Assembly: GCA_045614605.1 (NCBI GenBank)
Contig: JAZLDH010000018.1
Coordinates: 77,393 to 141,392 of the forward strand
DNA from: Onthomorpha sp937906975
GTDB taxonomy: Bacteria; Bacteroidota; Bacteroidia; Bacteroidales; P3
Direction: 5' to 3'
DNA: 64,000 nt
Shown here: positions 45,585 to 53,712 of the stretch, in pieces
Layout: each line of letters opens with the position of its first letter
How positions within the stretch are numbered: the stretch's first letter is position 1
Program-made: the position numbers and the translations under genes
The notes under the pieces: generated by a model
Seen by the model: only the letters and a program-made list of their open reading frames with translations
Told to the model about the DNA's origin: nothing
Database searches by the model: none

Positions 45585-46753
45585 TTCATTATCAACGCTT
45601 TTACGTCCGAAAGAAACCATCTTGTTTTGCGTTTTATCTTCTCTAATGTTGGTTCTCCGACAAATTCGTTTGCTAATTTGTGAAATTCTTCTTTGTTTAT
45701 TTTTTCAAAAAACTCATCTCTTTTAGGGTGGGCTTTTGCAGATATTGCAAGGGCTGAATTATTTGATAAAATATCTCTTAGGTTTGTTTCTTTAATGCTA
45801 AGAGATAATTTCTTAAAGCTAAGAGATATTTTCTTATTGTAAAGGATTACTGCACTAACTCCTTTGTTGTCGTCCATTTCTGGGTGAAATCTATCAATGC
45901 CCCAATAGTCTGCAAGGCTTATATCCGCCATTGAAGCGAAATTCTTTGCAGGGCAATGATGACAGCTTTGTCTTAGGAAAAGGTTTTTTAGAAATCCTCT
46001 CATATATATGTTATCGTGTAGGCTTTCTTTTAGGATTGTTTTTTCTTTTTCTTCAATTTTTAGATTAAACACCCTCCATGATTTGTCTTTGTTGCGGAAT
46101 GATATGTTTTCTATTTCGTTTAAGGAAATTTTCTTTTGTTTGCAGATTTCGTTTAGGTATTTTTCCCAAACCATTGGCGAAGGTACTCCATGGCATACGA
46201 CTTCTGTTGCAATAAGGTTTTGATATTCTTTTCTAAGATAGAGTTTCAATCCCATTATTTGGCAAGGTGTTCCAACGAAAAGCACTAATCTTTCTTCGTT
46301 TAGTAGCTCTTTTGTTTTTTTGAAACAATCCCTCATATCGCTTTGAAGGTATTTTGAGCCAAGAAATGGTTTTAAGTCTTCTTTTCTTTCGCAAAAGTCG
46401 TGAATTAAATGGAAGTTTTCATCAAATCTTGCTGCGCAAACAACGCCTCCTTTGTCTAATACGTTATTTGCAAGGGCTACGAAAACGCCTCCCGATGATG
46501 ATAAGTTTCTTTCGTTTTCTGAGTTGTTTTTTACGGCAAAGGCTTCTATTTCTCTTTCGTTTTCGTTTTTCTCTGCAAGAACAGGGCATACCTTTTCGCA
46601 TATTCCACATTCAATGCAGTTGTTTTTTGAAAGTTTTACTTGTAAGAAACCTTGATTGTCGCTTTTCATTTCAAGGCATTGCTTAGGGCAGGCGCTAACA
46701 CACGCACTACAACCACAACAATCCGTTTTGGCAACTCTATTTATTATACACAT
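45578..46753 (-). CDS. FrhB/FdhB-like iron-sulfur flavoprotein with two 4Fe-4S motifs
   Basis: A 391-residue protein. The first 65 residues are a bacterial 2[4Fe-4S] ferredoxin domain with CCGCSACVSACPKQC and CIECGICEKVCPV. The rest matches the coenzyme F420 hydrogenase/dehydrogenase beta-subunit family (N-domain FSSSGGVFVALA region seen as LSSSGGVFVALANNVLDKGG; C-domain VGTPCQIMGLKLYL and HHCPAKNFASMADISLADYWG). In Bacteroidetes such proteins usually sit in polysaccharide loci and presumably reduce a sugar or lipid intermediate; no F420 is implied. It starts 4 bp after the flippase gene, which supports a surface-glycan role. Confidence 0.87.
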   Translation of the reverse strand: MCIINRVAKTDCCGCSACVSACPKQCLEMKSDNQGFLQVKLSKNNCIECGICEKVCPVLAEKNENEREIEAFAVKNNSENERNLSSSGGVFVALANNVLDKGGVVCAARFDENFHLIHDFCERKEDLKPFLGSKYLQSDMRDCFKKTKELLNEERLVLFVGTPCQIMGLKLYLRKEYQNLIATEVVCHGVPSPMVWEKYLNEICKQKKISLNEIENISFRNKDKSWRVFNLKIEEKEKTILKESLHDNIYMRGFLKNLFLRQSCHHCPAKNFASMADISLADYWGIDRFHPEMDDNKGVSAVILYNKKISLSFKKLSLSIKETNLRDILSNNSALAISAKAHPKRDEFFEKINKEEFHKLANEFVGEPTLEKIKRKTRWFLSDVKALIMKK

Positions 46754-46757
46754 TTTC

Positions 46758-48269
46758 CTATCTCTTTTTTTTGATTTTATTTACAAGGCTTAACGCTAAT
46801 GTCTTTTCGTAAGTGTTCATAGAGAATAGCCAAAATATTATTCCATAAACAAGAGAAAAAACAACAATACTAACAATAAATTCAATCCAAGTGTTTATTA
46901 TTAAATAATCTATTAGATAAAATGCTATCAAACTAAGTAGGATAGGGGCGAATGACATTTTTAATATTTCTTTCCAAAAAGATATAATATCTAAACTTAC
47001 TTTTTTGTGATAATAAACGTTCATTATCAATACATGTCCTAAGAATAGGGCGATTGAAGTGGCAGTTGCACAACCTAAAATGCCATAATATTTTGTTAAA
47101 GGTAGGCTTGCAACGAAACTTGCTAAGGAGATTCCAAGATAAAGCAAGGAACGAAATTTCATTTGATTGCGTGCTTGCAAAATACTTATGGCTACGTTTT
47201 GAATTAGCGGAACTAATAATGGTACAAAGAAGAGAATGCAAACGTAATAGGCTAAATCATACTGGTTTCCTACCCAAAGGTTTATGAATTGACGACCAAA
47301 AACCACAAAGCCCGAAAGTATGAAACTCATTATTATGAATTGTAATCGTCCTGTTTTGATAAATAAATCCGATACTTGTTTTTCACTTCCTTTTTGGCTT
47401 GTCATAGAGGTTATTCTTGGAAGTAGGATTCCCGAAATGGCGGTTGAGAATGACATATACATTTGTTGGATTTGTATTGCTATGCCATAGACCGCTACAA
47501 GCTTGGCTCCGCAATATACTCCTACAACGCTTTGTCCTAAACTCCAATAAATTCTATCCATTATCACGTTTAGAAATACCCAAAAGGAATAAACGCTTAC
47601 TTCTTTTAAGAATTTGAAATCAAATTTAGCAAAAACGATTTTTATATTTAGTTTTTGTTTGCAGTAATAGTAGTCTAAAAGCAGTGTAACTACGTTAAAA
47701 ATTGTTTGAACTACAACCATGGAAATTGCTTTGTAGCCGTATGATAGCAAAACTACCATTACTATTGGGTTTAGTATGATTCTGAGTAGGTTTATGAGCT
47801 TTTGAAAAACAAATCTTTCGTATGCAACAATTATAGAACGATAAACACTCATTATAAAGGTGAAAGCAAGGTTGAAGATAAGAAGTAGGAACATTATTCT
47901 AAGTTTTCCAAGTTCGCTTTCTGTCATATTTTGAGCGAAAATGGTGTCTAAATTATAGTAAAGCACAGCACCAATTCCCAATGTTACCAAGGCAATTACG
48001 CCAAAGATAACAAAAAACATTCCAAACATTTTGTTGAGTTCGTCTTTCTTGTTTTCGGCTTTGTATTTTGCCGTATAACGTATCACAGCATTGCCAAATC
48101 CTAAATCCAATACGGTAAGCGTGCTGATGATTGAGGCAACCAAAGAATAGAGTCCGTATTCGGCTTGACCAAGTTTAAAAGTCATAAAAGGAGTATAAAC
48201 CAAAGCAATAACACTGTTAAGAATGAGTGTTAGATATGAAAGTATTGCTCCTGCTTTTAGTTGATTCAT
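46758..48269 (-). CDS. Polysaccharide flippase of the MOP superfamily (Wzx-like)
   Basis: A 503-residue integral membrane protein with 12-14 membrane segments, of the oligosaccharide flippase branch of the MOP superfamily. LKAGAILSYLTLILNSVIALVYTPFM at the N-terminus and GQAEYGLYSLVASIISTLTVLDLGFGNAVIRY (the usual G-x-YGLY pattern; quoted as GQAEYGLYSLVAS) are characteristic. It should flip a lipid-linked oligosaccharide across the inner membrane. It is followed closely by the FrhB-like gene, but no glycosyltransferases are adjacent, so this is not a complete polysaccharide locus. Confidence 0.88.
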   Translation of the reverse strand: MNQLKAGAILSYLTLILNSVIALVYTPFMTFKLGQAEYGLYSLVASIISTLTVLDLGFGNAVIRYTAKYKAENKKDELNKMFGMFFVIFGVIALVTLGIGAVLYYNLDTIFAQNMTESELGKLRIMFLLLIFNLAFTFIMSVYRSIIVAYERFVFQKLINLLRIILNPIVMVVLLSYGYKAISMVVVQTIFNVVTLLLDYYYCKQKLNIKIVFAKFDFKFLKEVSVYSFWVFLNVIMDRIYWSLGQSVVGVYCGAKLVAVYGIAIQIQQMYMSFSTAISGILLPRITSMTSQKGSEKQVSDLFIKTGRLQFIIMSFILSGFVVFGRQFINLWVGNQYDLAYYVCILFFVPLLVPLIQNVAISILQARNQMKFRSLLYLGISLASFVASLPLTKYYGILGCATATSIALFLGHVLIMNVYYHKKVSLDIISFWKEILKMSFAPILLSLIAFYLIDYLIINTWIEFIVSIVVFSLVYGIIFWLFSMNTYEKTLALSLVNKIKKKR

Positions 48270-48322
48270 AAGATGTTTCTTTGTTTTTGAAACTATAAAG
48301 TTATAAAAAAAATCAAAAAAGT

Positions 48323-48352
48323 TTGTCAGTAATCAAAAAAGTTGTACTTTTG
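48323..48352 (+). promoter_or_regulatory. Promoter of SRP RNA gene
   Basis: TTG at 48323-48325, 19-nt spacer, TACTTTTG at 48345-48352, five bases before the mature 5' end predicted from pairing. Confidence 0.8.
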
Positions 48353-48356
48353 CAGT

Positions 48357-48460
48357 GGGTAAGTCTTGTACGACCAGCTCCCTCTGAATCTCCCCAGGGC
48401 GGGAACGCAGCAAGGTAAGGAGGTTGTAGCGGTGCGATATAAGTAGCTTGCCCTTTTTTT
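48357..48460 (+). ncRNA. ffs: Signal recognition particle RNA (4.5S type)
   Basis: About 97 nt plus a T7 tract. The ends pair: GGGTAAG from 48357 with CTTGCCC ending at 48453 (one G-U). The domain IV hairpin has the Ffh-binding symmetric and asymmetric loops in GAATCTCCCCAGGGCG and GGAACGCAGCAAGGTAAGG. The RNA joins Ffh to form the particle that targets inner-membrane proteins. A T run at 48454-48460 ends it, also serving the convergent mltG region. Confidence 0.95.
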
Positions 48461-48465
48461 GTACC

Positions 48466-49464
48466 CTATCGTATCCCCAATTTATTTAATGCGTTTTTAT
48501 ATCTTTCAGCGTTACGATAATGTTCCGCAGGTGTGCGTGCAAAATTGTGATAGCCCGAAAAGTCTTCTTTAGCACAGAAAAAGATATAGTCATGCTTTTC
48601 AAAATTCAACACAGCCTTTAATGAAGAAATATTAGGCAAACAAATTGCAGTAGGAGGTAAGCCTTTATATAAATATGTGTTGTAAGGCGATTCGGTTTGC
48701 AAGTGTTTATACATTACTCTCTTTATTGTGAAATCACCAACGGCATATTTTACGGTTGGATCTGCTTGAAGAAGCATATCTTTCTTTAAACGATTGATGT
48801 AAACTCCAGCAATGGTAGGCTTTTCATTACTCATATTTGTTTCTTCATCTACAATGGAGGCCAAAACCACAACTTCATGACGTGAAAGTCCTGTTTTTTT
48901 AAGAAGATTTTCTTGATTTTCCCACCATTTATCTGCCTCTTTCTCTAAGCGTTCTAAGAGTCCTTCGGCTGAAATGTTCCAATAAACCTCGTAAGTATTG
49001 CAAACAACTCTGTCAAAGAAGTTTTTTGAATCCGATGTGTTGTCTATTGCAAGTAAAATATCGTTTTCCGATAGCATTAATTGATTTGCTACTTTTTTTG
49101 CAAAGTCTTCCTTTAATCTTACTTTGTTAATGATAAGTTTTACAGGGGTTTGCAATCCGTTTGCAAGCATTCTTACTAAGTCTTTTTGAGTTGAGTTTGG
49201 TTCTATGGTGTAGTGTCCCGATTTTACATTGTTTTCTAATTTCTTTACTTTGGAAAAAATAGAAAAGGCTTTGTCGTCTTTATTTATTACTTTGTTTTCT
49301 TCAAGTTTTTCTAATAGAGTTTGATAATCCTCCGAAGGATAGATGTATAATTCTACTATTTCGCTATTTCTTACTTTCTTATTTAGTAGTGAAAAGCCGA
49401 AAGCACCTACGCTAATCAAAACAATGGCTGATATTGCTAAGATAATTATTGTTTTCTTGTTCAT
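48466..49464 (-). CDS. mltG: Endolytic murein transglycosylase
   Basis: A 332-residue YceG/MltG protein that cuts nascent glycan strands at the inner membrane. One N-terminal membrane segment lies at about residues 5-28. The central LysM-like part is followed by the catalytic domain with VVLASIVDEETNMSNEKPTIAGVYINRL (the active Glu is in VDEET; quoted as two overlapping parts ASIVDEETN and AGVYINRL), LQADPTVKYAVGD and ESPYNTYLYKGLPPTAICLPN. Last gene after the GNAT gene, 3 bp apart, on the minus strand, ending against the SRP RNA. Confidence 0.93.
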   Translation of the reverse strand: MNKKTIIILAISAIVLISVGAFGFSLLNKKVRNSEIVELYIYPSEDYQTLLEKLEENKVINKDDKAFSIFSKVKKLENNVKSGHYTIEPNSTQKDLVRMLANGLQTPVKLIINKVRLKEDFAKKVANQLMLSENDILLAIDNTSDSKNFFDRVVCNTYEVYWNISAEGLLERLEKEADKWWENQENLLKKTGLSRHEVVVLASIVDEETNMSNEKPTIAGVYINRLKKDMLLQADPTVKYAVGDFTIKRVMYKHLQTESPYNTYLYKGLPPTAICLPNISSLKAVLNFEKHDYIFFCAKEDFSGYHNFARTPAEHYRNAERYKNALNKLGIR

Positions 49465-49467
49465 ATA

Positions 49468-49974
49468 TTAGAATATTTTTTGGTAAATGTTTACGTTTTT
49501 ATACTCCGAATTTATTAAAATCCAATCTTTTAAAGTTGCAGCAAAGTTATAACCACATTTTTCAAACAAGGCTATGCTGTTTTTGTTATCCTCTGAGATG
49601 AAAGCATATAATTGATGAATGTTATAGATGGATTTCATTAGTTTTTCTATCTGTGAAATTGCCTTTTGTGCATATCCTTTTTTTCTTTCCCCTTGGCAGA
49701 TGAATATTCCTACGCCTGCTTTTGAATCTCTCGCCTCATAGTCATAAATGTCTATGCAACCAATGGTGTAAGTGGCGTTATTTTCTTCTATATCAATCAT
49801 TAGCCTCATTTGTTTGGCACTATATAATGATTCATTTTGAGAGTTGAGAACATAATTCTCCAAGGCGTATTTGGAAAATGGGCGCATTGTGCTACTAACT
49901 TCCCATAATTCCATATCGTTTTCCCATTCGTAGAATAAATCTACATCGTCTAATTCAACCGCTCTTAATTTCAT
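49468..49974 (-). CDS. GNAT-family N-acetyltransferase
   Basis: A 168-residue acetyltransferase with the GNAT core: MKLRAVELDDVDLFYEWEND at the start, beta strands leading to VGIFICQGERKKGYAQKAI (acetyl-CoA pyrophosphate loop, QGERKKGYA), and SIALFEKCGYNFAATLKDW near the end. Closest in layout to SpeG/RimJ-like small-molecule or ribosomal-protein acetyltransferases; the acceptor is unknown. A TAACTTTG -7 box (plus-strand 49979-49986) lies only 5 bp before the ATG, so the message may have almost no leader. Confidence 0.87.
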   Translation of the reverse strand: MKLRAVELDDVDLFYEWENDMELWEVSSTMRPFSKYALENYVLNSQNESLYSAKQMRLMIDIEENNATYTIGCIDIYDYEARDSKAGVGIFICQGERKKGYAQKAISQIEKLMKSIYNIHQLYAFISEDNKNSIALFEKCGYNFAATLKDWILINSEYKNVNIYQKIF

Positions 49975-49998
49975 AATGCAAAGTTATGAAAAATATAG

Positions 49999-50006
49999 TA
50001 TCTTTG
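49999..50006 (+). promoter_or_regulatory. -7 box of cstA promoter
   Basis: TATCTTTG followed by CA, 17 bp before the ATG of the CstA-family gene. No clear TTG is found at 19-21 nt upstream, where the divergent GNAT -7 box sits. Confidence 0.55.
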
Positions 50007-50023
50007 CATAAAAATACAAGGAT

Positions 50024-51442
50024 ATGATAACATTTTTAGTTGCTCTTGCTCTTTTGGTAGCAGGATATTTTGTTTACGGAAAATTTGTTGAAAGAGTATT
50101 TAAGCCAGACTTTCAACGCATAACCCCAGCCACAGAGTTGAATGATGGAGTTGATTATATTTCAATGCCAACGTGGAAAATCCTTATGATTCAGTTTCTA
50201 AATATTGCGGGATTAGGACCAATATTTGGAGCAATCATGGGAGCGAAATTCGGACCTGCCTCTTACATTTGGATTGTCTTTGGAAGTATTTTTGCAGGTG
50301 CTGTTCACGATTACTTTTCTGGTATGTTATCAATCAGAAATCAAGGAGCAAGCCTTCCAGAGCTTATAGGAAAATATTTAGGCAATGGTGCAAAACAAAC
50401 AATGAGAGTTTTTACAATATTGCTTATGGTTTTGGTGGGAGCAGTCTTTGTTTCAGGGCCAGCAGGCTTGCTTGCAAAACTCACACCCGAGTCATTAGAT
50501 ATGACTTTTTGGGCAGTTGTTGTTTTCGTTTACTATATCCTTGCAACTCTTTTGCCTGTTGATAAAATCATAGGAAAGGTTTATCCAATCTTTGCAATAG
50601 CTATACTCTTTATGGCAGTGGGAATATTAGTGATGTTAATATGGAATAACCCTGTTTTGCCAGAAATAAATAGCCTTTCAAGTCTTAAAAACACATCTCC
50701 TGAGGGTAATCCTATTTTTCCAATGATGTTTGTTTCCATTGCTTGTGGTGCGATTTCGGGATTTCACGCAACACAATCTCCAATGATGGCACGTTGTATG
50801 AAAAACGAAAAACACGGACGCCCTGTCTTTTATGGAGCAATGATAATAGAGGGAATAGTAGCTCTTATATGGGCTGCGGCTGCAAGTGCTTTCTTCTATG
50901 AAAACGGAATGGAAGAAAACAACGCCGCTGTCATAGTTGATACAATTACAAAAGAGTGGCTTGGAATTGCGGGTGCGTTTCTTGCATTGCTTGGCGTGAT
51001 ATTTGCACCAATTACTTCGGGAGATACAGCCTTTCGTTCAGCTCGCTTGATTGTTGCTGACATTTTGAAAATCCCACAAAAGAAAATCTACAAACGATTA
51101 TTGATTTCAATACCTCTTTTCATAGCAAGTTTTCTTATTCTACAAATAAACTTTGATATTCTTTGGCGTTACTTTGCTTGGTGCAATCAAACCCTTGCAG
51201 TTTTCACGCTTTGGACAATCACAGTCTATCTAACAAAAGAAAAAAGCAACTACATCATAACACTAATCCCAGCCTTATTTATGACAATGGTGTGTGTAAC
51301 ATATATTTTCATAGCACCAGAGGGATTTTCTCTTTCTCCAACGATTTCATACACAGTAGGAGGGGTTGCAACCATAATTTCTTTAATTCTTTACATTATT
51401 TGGAATAAAAGTATTAACTTTGCACACAAAGGAAATTTATAA
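50024..51442 (+). CDS. CstA-family carbon starvation/peptide or pyruvate transporter
   Basis: A 472-residue membrane protein of the CstA family, shorter than E. coli CstA (701 aa) but of the size usual in Bacteroidetes. It has about 12-13 membrane segments. Motifs are RITPATELNDGVDYISMPTWK (quoted as RITPATELNDGVDY), FLNIAGLGPIFGAIMGAKFGP and GFHATQSPMMARCM, with ITSGDTAFRSARLI near residue 330. Family members import pyruvate or peptides under carbon limitation. It precedes ptb by 26 bp, so import of a carbon source and acyl-phosphate metabolism may be co-regulated. Confidence 0.9.
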   Translation: MITFLVALALLVAGYFVYGKFVERVFKPDFQRITPATELNDGVDYISMPTWKILMIQFLNIAGLGPIFGAIMGAKFGPASYIWIVFGSIFAGAVHDYFSGMLSIRNQGASLPELIGKYLGNGAKQTMRVFTILLMVLVGAVFVSGPAGLLAKLTPESLDMTFWAVVVFVYYILATLLPVDKIIGKVYPIFAIAILFMAVGILVMLIWNNPVLPEINSLSSLKNTSPEGNPIFPMMFVSIACGAISGFHATQSPMMARCMKNEKHGRPVFYGAMIIEGIVALIWAAAASAFFYENGMEENNAAVIVDTITKEWLGIAGAFLALLGVIFAPITSGDTAFRSARLIVADILKIPQKKIYKRLLISIPLFIASFLILQINFDILWRYFAWCNQTLAVFTLWTITVYLTKEKSNYIITLIPALFMTMVCVTYIFIAPEGFSLSPTISYTVGGVATIISLILYIIWNKSINFAHKGNL

Positions 51443-51468
51443 ATATTAACATAAAAACAAAAAGAAAA

Positions 51469-52374
51469 ATGATTACAAAATTAGACGAAATCATTGAAGC
51501 CGTAAAAGTAAAAGGCAAAAAAAGATTAGTAGCAGCTTATGCTAACGATTCACACACAATAGGAGCAGCTTCAATGGCTATGGACCTTGGAGTAGTTGAA
51601 GCAACTTTAGTAGGAGATATAGACACTATCAATAAAGTTTGCCAAGAAGAAGGAATCGATGTAAACAAATTCAAATTAGTTCAAGAAGCTAACGAACAAC
51701 TTGCAGCAAACAAAGCAGTAGAACTAATCAACGCAGGAGAAGGCGATATATTGATGAAAGGTCTTTGCTCAACTGACAAATACATGAGAGCAATCCTTAA
51801 CAAAGAAAAAGGTTTAATGCCTGGTGGAAAACCAGTTCTTTCACACGTTACAGTATTTGAAATACCTACATACCACAAATTACTTGTAACATCTGACGTT
51901 GCAGTTATCCCAGCACCAGACTTCAAACAAAAAACAGCAATCACACAATACGTTATCAACACAGCTAAGACTCTTGGAATCGAAACTCCAAAAGTAGCAA
52001 TGATAGCACCAACAGAACAAATGTCAGTAGGAATACCATCATGCGTAGATGCAGCATTGATTGCAGCAATGGGAAATAGAGGACAAATCAAAGGAGCTAT
52101 CATCGATGGACCATTAGCATTAGACGTAGCAATCGACAAAGAATCTGCTGAAATCAAGAAATTGAAAGGCGAAGTAGCAGGAGATGCAGACTGTTTAGTA
52201 TGGCCAAACATCGAATCAGGAAACGTATTCTACAAATCTTGCACAAAATTTGCAAAAGCAGAACTTGCAGCAATGGTAGTAGGAGCAAAAGTTCCTTGTG
52301 TGTTGTCTTCAAGAGGTGATAGCACAAAAACAAAAATGTATTCTATCGCATTAGCAGCATTATCTTGCAAATAA
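51469..52374 (+). CDS. ptb: Phosphate butyryltransferase-type (phosphate acyltransferase)
   Basis: A 301-residue member of the phosphate acetyl/butaryl transferase family, at the size of Ptb rather than the longer Pta. It includes AAYANDSHTIGAASMAMDLGVVEATLVGD at the N-terminus (first part AAYANDSHTIGAASMA), ILMKGLCSTDKYMRAILNKE, MIAPTEQMSVGIPS and GAIIDGPLALDVAID. The reaction is butyryl-CoA plus phosphate to butyryl-phosphate plus CoA. With bcd-etfBA at the other end of the window it supports butyrate formation with ATP gain. A butyrate kinase gene normally follows, but here a PAS-domain gene does, 4 bp downstream. Acetyl- or branched-acyl specificity cannot be excluded. Confidence 0.85.
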   Translation: MITKLDEIIEAVKVKGKKRLVAAYANDSHTIGAASMAMDLGVVEATLVGDIDTINKVCQEEGIDVNKFKLVQEANEQLAANKAVELINAGEGDILMKGLCSTDKYMRAILNKEKGLMPGGKPVLSHVTVFEIPTYHKLLVTSDVAVIPAPDFKQKTAITQYVINTAKTLGIETPKVAMIAPTEQMSVGIPSCVDAALIAAMGNRGQIKGAIIDGPLALDVAIDKESAEIKKLKGEVAGDADCLVWPNIESGNVFYKSCTKFAKAELAAMVVGAKVPCVLSSRGDSTKTKMYSIALAALSCK

Positions 52375-52378
52375 GAAA

Positions 52379-52714
52379 ATGGAAAATTGGTCAAATGAAT
52401 TGCCATTCGTAGCAATAACCGTTTGCGACAAAGATGGCAAAATATTAGATATGAACCAACGCAGTCAAATGACCTTTGCAAAAAACGGAGGCAAAGACTT
52501 GATAGGAAAACCCTTATTTGACTGCCACCCACAACGTGCACAAGAAATGATAAAGCACCTTATGAACTCCGAAAACACTAATACATATACAATAGAGAAG
52601 GAGGGAGTAAAGAAATTGATTTATCAAACACCTTGGTATCAAGATGGGCAATTTGCAGGCTTAGTTGAAATGTCAATAGTCATACCAAACGACATTCCAC
52701 ACTATAAAAGATAA
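52379..52714 (+). CDS. Single PAS-domain protein
   Basis: A 111-residue protein made of one PAS domain: ELPFVAITVCDKDGKILDMNQRS at the start (TVCDKDGKILDMN is the usual strand-turn-strand), KDLIGKPLFDCHPQRAQEMI in the middle and LVEMSIVIPN at the end. CHP in LFDCHPQRAQ is a possible ligand site, as in PAS domains that bind haem, but this is only a suggestion. There is no output domain. It starts 4 bp after ptb and is followed by a terminator, so it is expressed with cstA-ptb and may sense redox state or a metabolite for the pathway. Confidence 0.82.
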   Translation: MENWSNELPFVAITVCDKDGKILDMNQRSQMTFAKNGGKDLIGKPLFDCHPQRAQEMIKHLMNSENTNTYTIEKEGVKKLIYQTPWYQDGQFAGLVEMSIVIPNDIPHYKR

Positions 52715-52718
52715 AACA

Positions 52719-52746
52719 AAAGCGGAGAAATCATCTCCGCTTTCTT
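52719..52746 (+). terminator. Terminator of the cstA-ptb-PAS unit
   Basis: AAAGCGGAGA (52719-52728) pairs with TCTCCGCTTT (52734-52743) around AATCA, followed by CTTT. Confidence 0.9.
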
Positions 52747-52760
52747 TATATTCCAAAAAT

Positions 52761-52805
52761 AAAACGCTCGTAAGTCAAAATAAAACTAAGACTCACGAGC
52801 GTTTT
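52761..52805. terminator. Second hairpin, terminator of the minus-strand lipoprotein gene
   Basis: AAAACGCTCGT (52761-52771) pairs perfectly with ACGAGCGTTTT (52795-52805), with ACTT/AAGT-like bases in the loop that may extend it. It lies 17 bp past the stop codon of the lipoprotein gene. Confidence 0.8.
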
Positions 52806-52822
52806 TCTTTGAGTTGAATTAG

Positions 52823-53218
52823 TTAATTCTTTCTTTTGAACTCTTTTTTCACTCCATCACAACTTAATACTAACGTTTCTTTATCTACTTTTTCTATAAT
52901 GATAACATAATTAAAAATGTTAAATTGTTTTTCGCCTATTGTATATATGAAACTTTCTTGTTCCCAGTTTTCATAGCCATCTTCTCCCTCCCATACATGT
53001 TCCAAATATTCCATTACGCCAGCCCCTTCTTCAAAGAAACAAATAGTTTCTATTCTTTCCATTATAGGAGAATTATTACCACTAAATGTTACTTTACCAA
53101 ACCAAGAACCTACAAGTTCATTTTCTTGGTCAAATACTGTTCTTTCGCAAGAAGAAAAAGTTGTTAATGTTATTATTGATAAAAATAATAACGAAATAAT
53201 TTTAATTGTTCTTTTCAT
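52823..53218 (-). CDS. Lipoprotein downstream of structured leader B
   Basis: About 131 residues from ATG 53218; an ATG five codons earlier (53233) is possible, and longer versions would run into the structured RNA. A lipoprotein signal peptide (RTIKIISLLFLSIITLTTFSSC) ends with the lipid-anchored Cys near residue 23. The mature part has ENELVGSWFGKVTFSGN, reminiscent of small lipocalin-like Bacteroidetes lipoproteins (LVGSW motif), and a C-terminal strand series INNY-type (KQFNIFNYVIIIEKVDKETL). Function unknown. It is directly downstream of the second copy of the leader RNA. Confidence 0.75.
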   Translation of the reverse strand: MKRTIKIISLLFLSIITLTTFSSCERTVFDQENELVGSWFGKVTFSGNNSPIMERIETICFFEEGAGVMEYLEHVWEGEDGYENWEQESFIYTIGEKQFNIFNYVIIIEKVDKETLVLSCDGVKKEFKRKN

Positions 53219-53254
53219 TTCTTTAATTTTCATTTTTTTATTTTTACTTTTACT

Positions 53255-53567
53255 TTGCCCAAGTCCCAAATGGCGATTACTTATTTTCTTTCTTTGACTT
53301 CAAGGCATAAAAAAACGTGGGACTTTTTTTCTTATCGGAGTACGAGGTCCTGAACTACCTAACCAACCAAATAAGTAAAGCCCACGAAAATCATCGTGAG
53401 CGTTTACTGCTTTACATTGATTGGTTTGTATGAAATTGTTCAGGTTTCGTACCTCCAAGTATAAGCAAACACGCTTTTATATGTCGTAAAAATTTAACTC
53501 AGTCTTAATAATAATTATTCTTTGTCTCCTTTTTGTCCTCCTTTTTTATGGTTTAAATTTCTGCCCA
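53255..53567 (-). ncRNA. Structured leader or small RNA, copy B, family not recognised
   Basis: Homologue of 21176-21482 on the opposite strand. Plus-strand coordinates of helices: P1a GGAGTACGA (53337-53345) with TCGTACCTCC (53447-53456); P1b CCTGAAC (53349-53355) with GTTCAGG (53438-53444); P2 ACCAACCAAA with TTGATTGGTT; P3 GTAAA with TTTAC; P4 GCCCACGA with TCGTGAGC; P5 AAGTCCCA (53261-53268) with TGGGACTT (53318-53325). Several pairs differ from copy A on both sides while remaining paired. The last helix ends about 43 nt before the lipoprotein ATG. The 5' block GTGGGCAGAAATTTAAA and the GGAGGAC purine stretch are the same as in copy A. Confidence 0.75.
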
Positions 53568-53597
53568 CAAAGGTAAAACATTTTTTATTAACGACAA
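53568..53597 (-). promoter_or_regulatory. Promoter of structured leader RNA, copy B
   Basis: Minus-strand TTG (plus CAA at 53595-53597), 19-nt spacer, TACCTTTG (plus CAAAGGTA at 53568-53575). Same boxes, spacer length and downstream sequence as copy A. Confidence 0.8.
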
Positions 53598-53646
53598 AAA
53601 AAGTCTTTGCTTTATTTTAGAAAATTTTGCTCCGATCGTAACACTC

Positions 53647-53712
53647 TTACCATCCGATGGTAACAAATTATCCTCCGAGGATAAAACTTTACCAACGGAG
53701 GATAAAAATCTG
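53647..53712. repeat. Tandem CCGA-centred palindromes
   Basis: Two perfect hairpins in a row: TTACCATC-C-GATGGTAA (53647-53663) and TTATCCTC-C-GAGGATAA (53668-53684), then a related TTTACCAACGGAGGATAAA. Each is centred on TCCGA. They lie upstream of the leader B promoter in a stretch that has no gene. Confidence 0.6.

Noticed and set aside
53219..53269. N-terminal extension of the lipoprotein from a TTG at 53269
   Set aside because: The added residues are encoded by P5 of the structured RNA, and the signal peptide starts properly at 53218 (or 53233).
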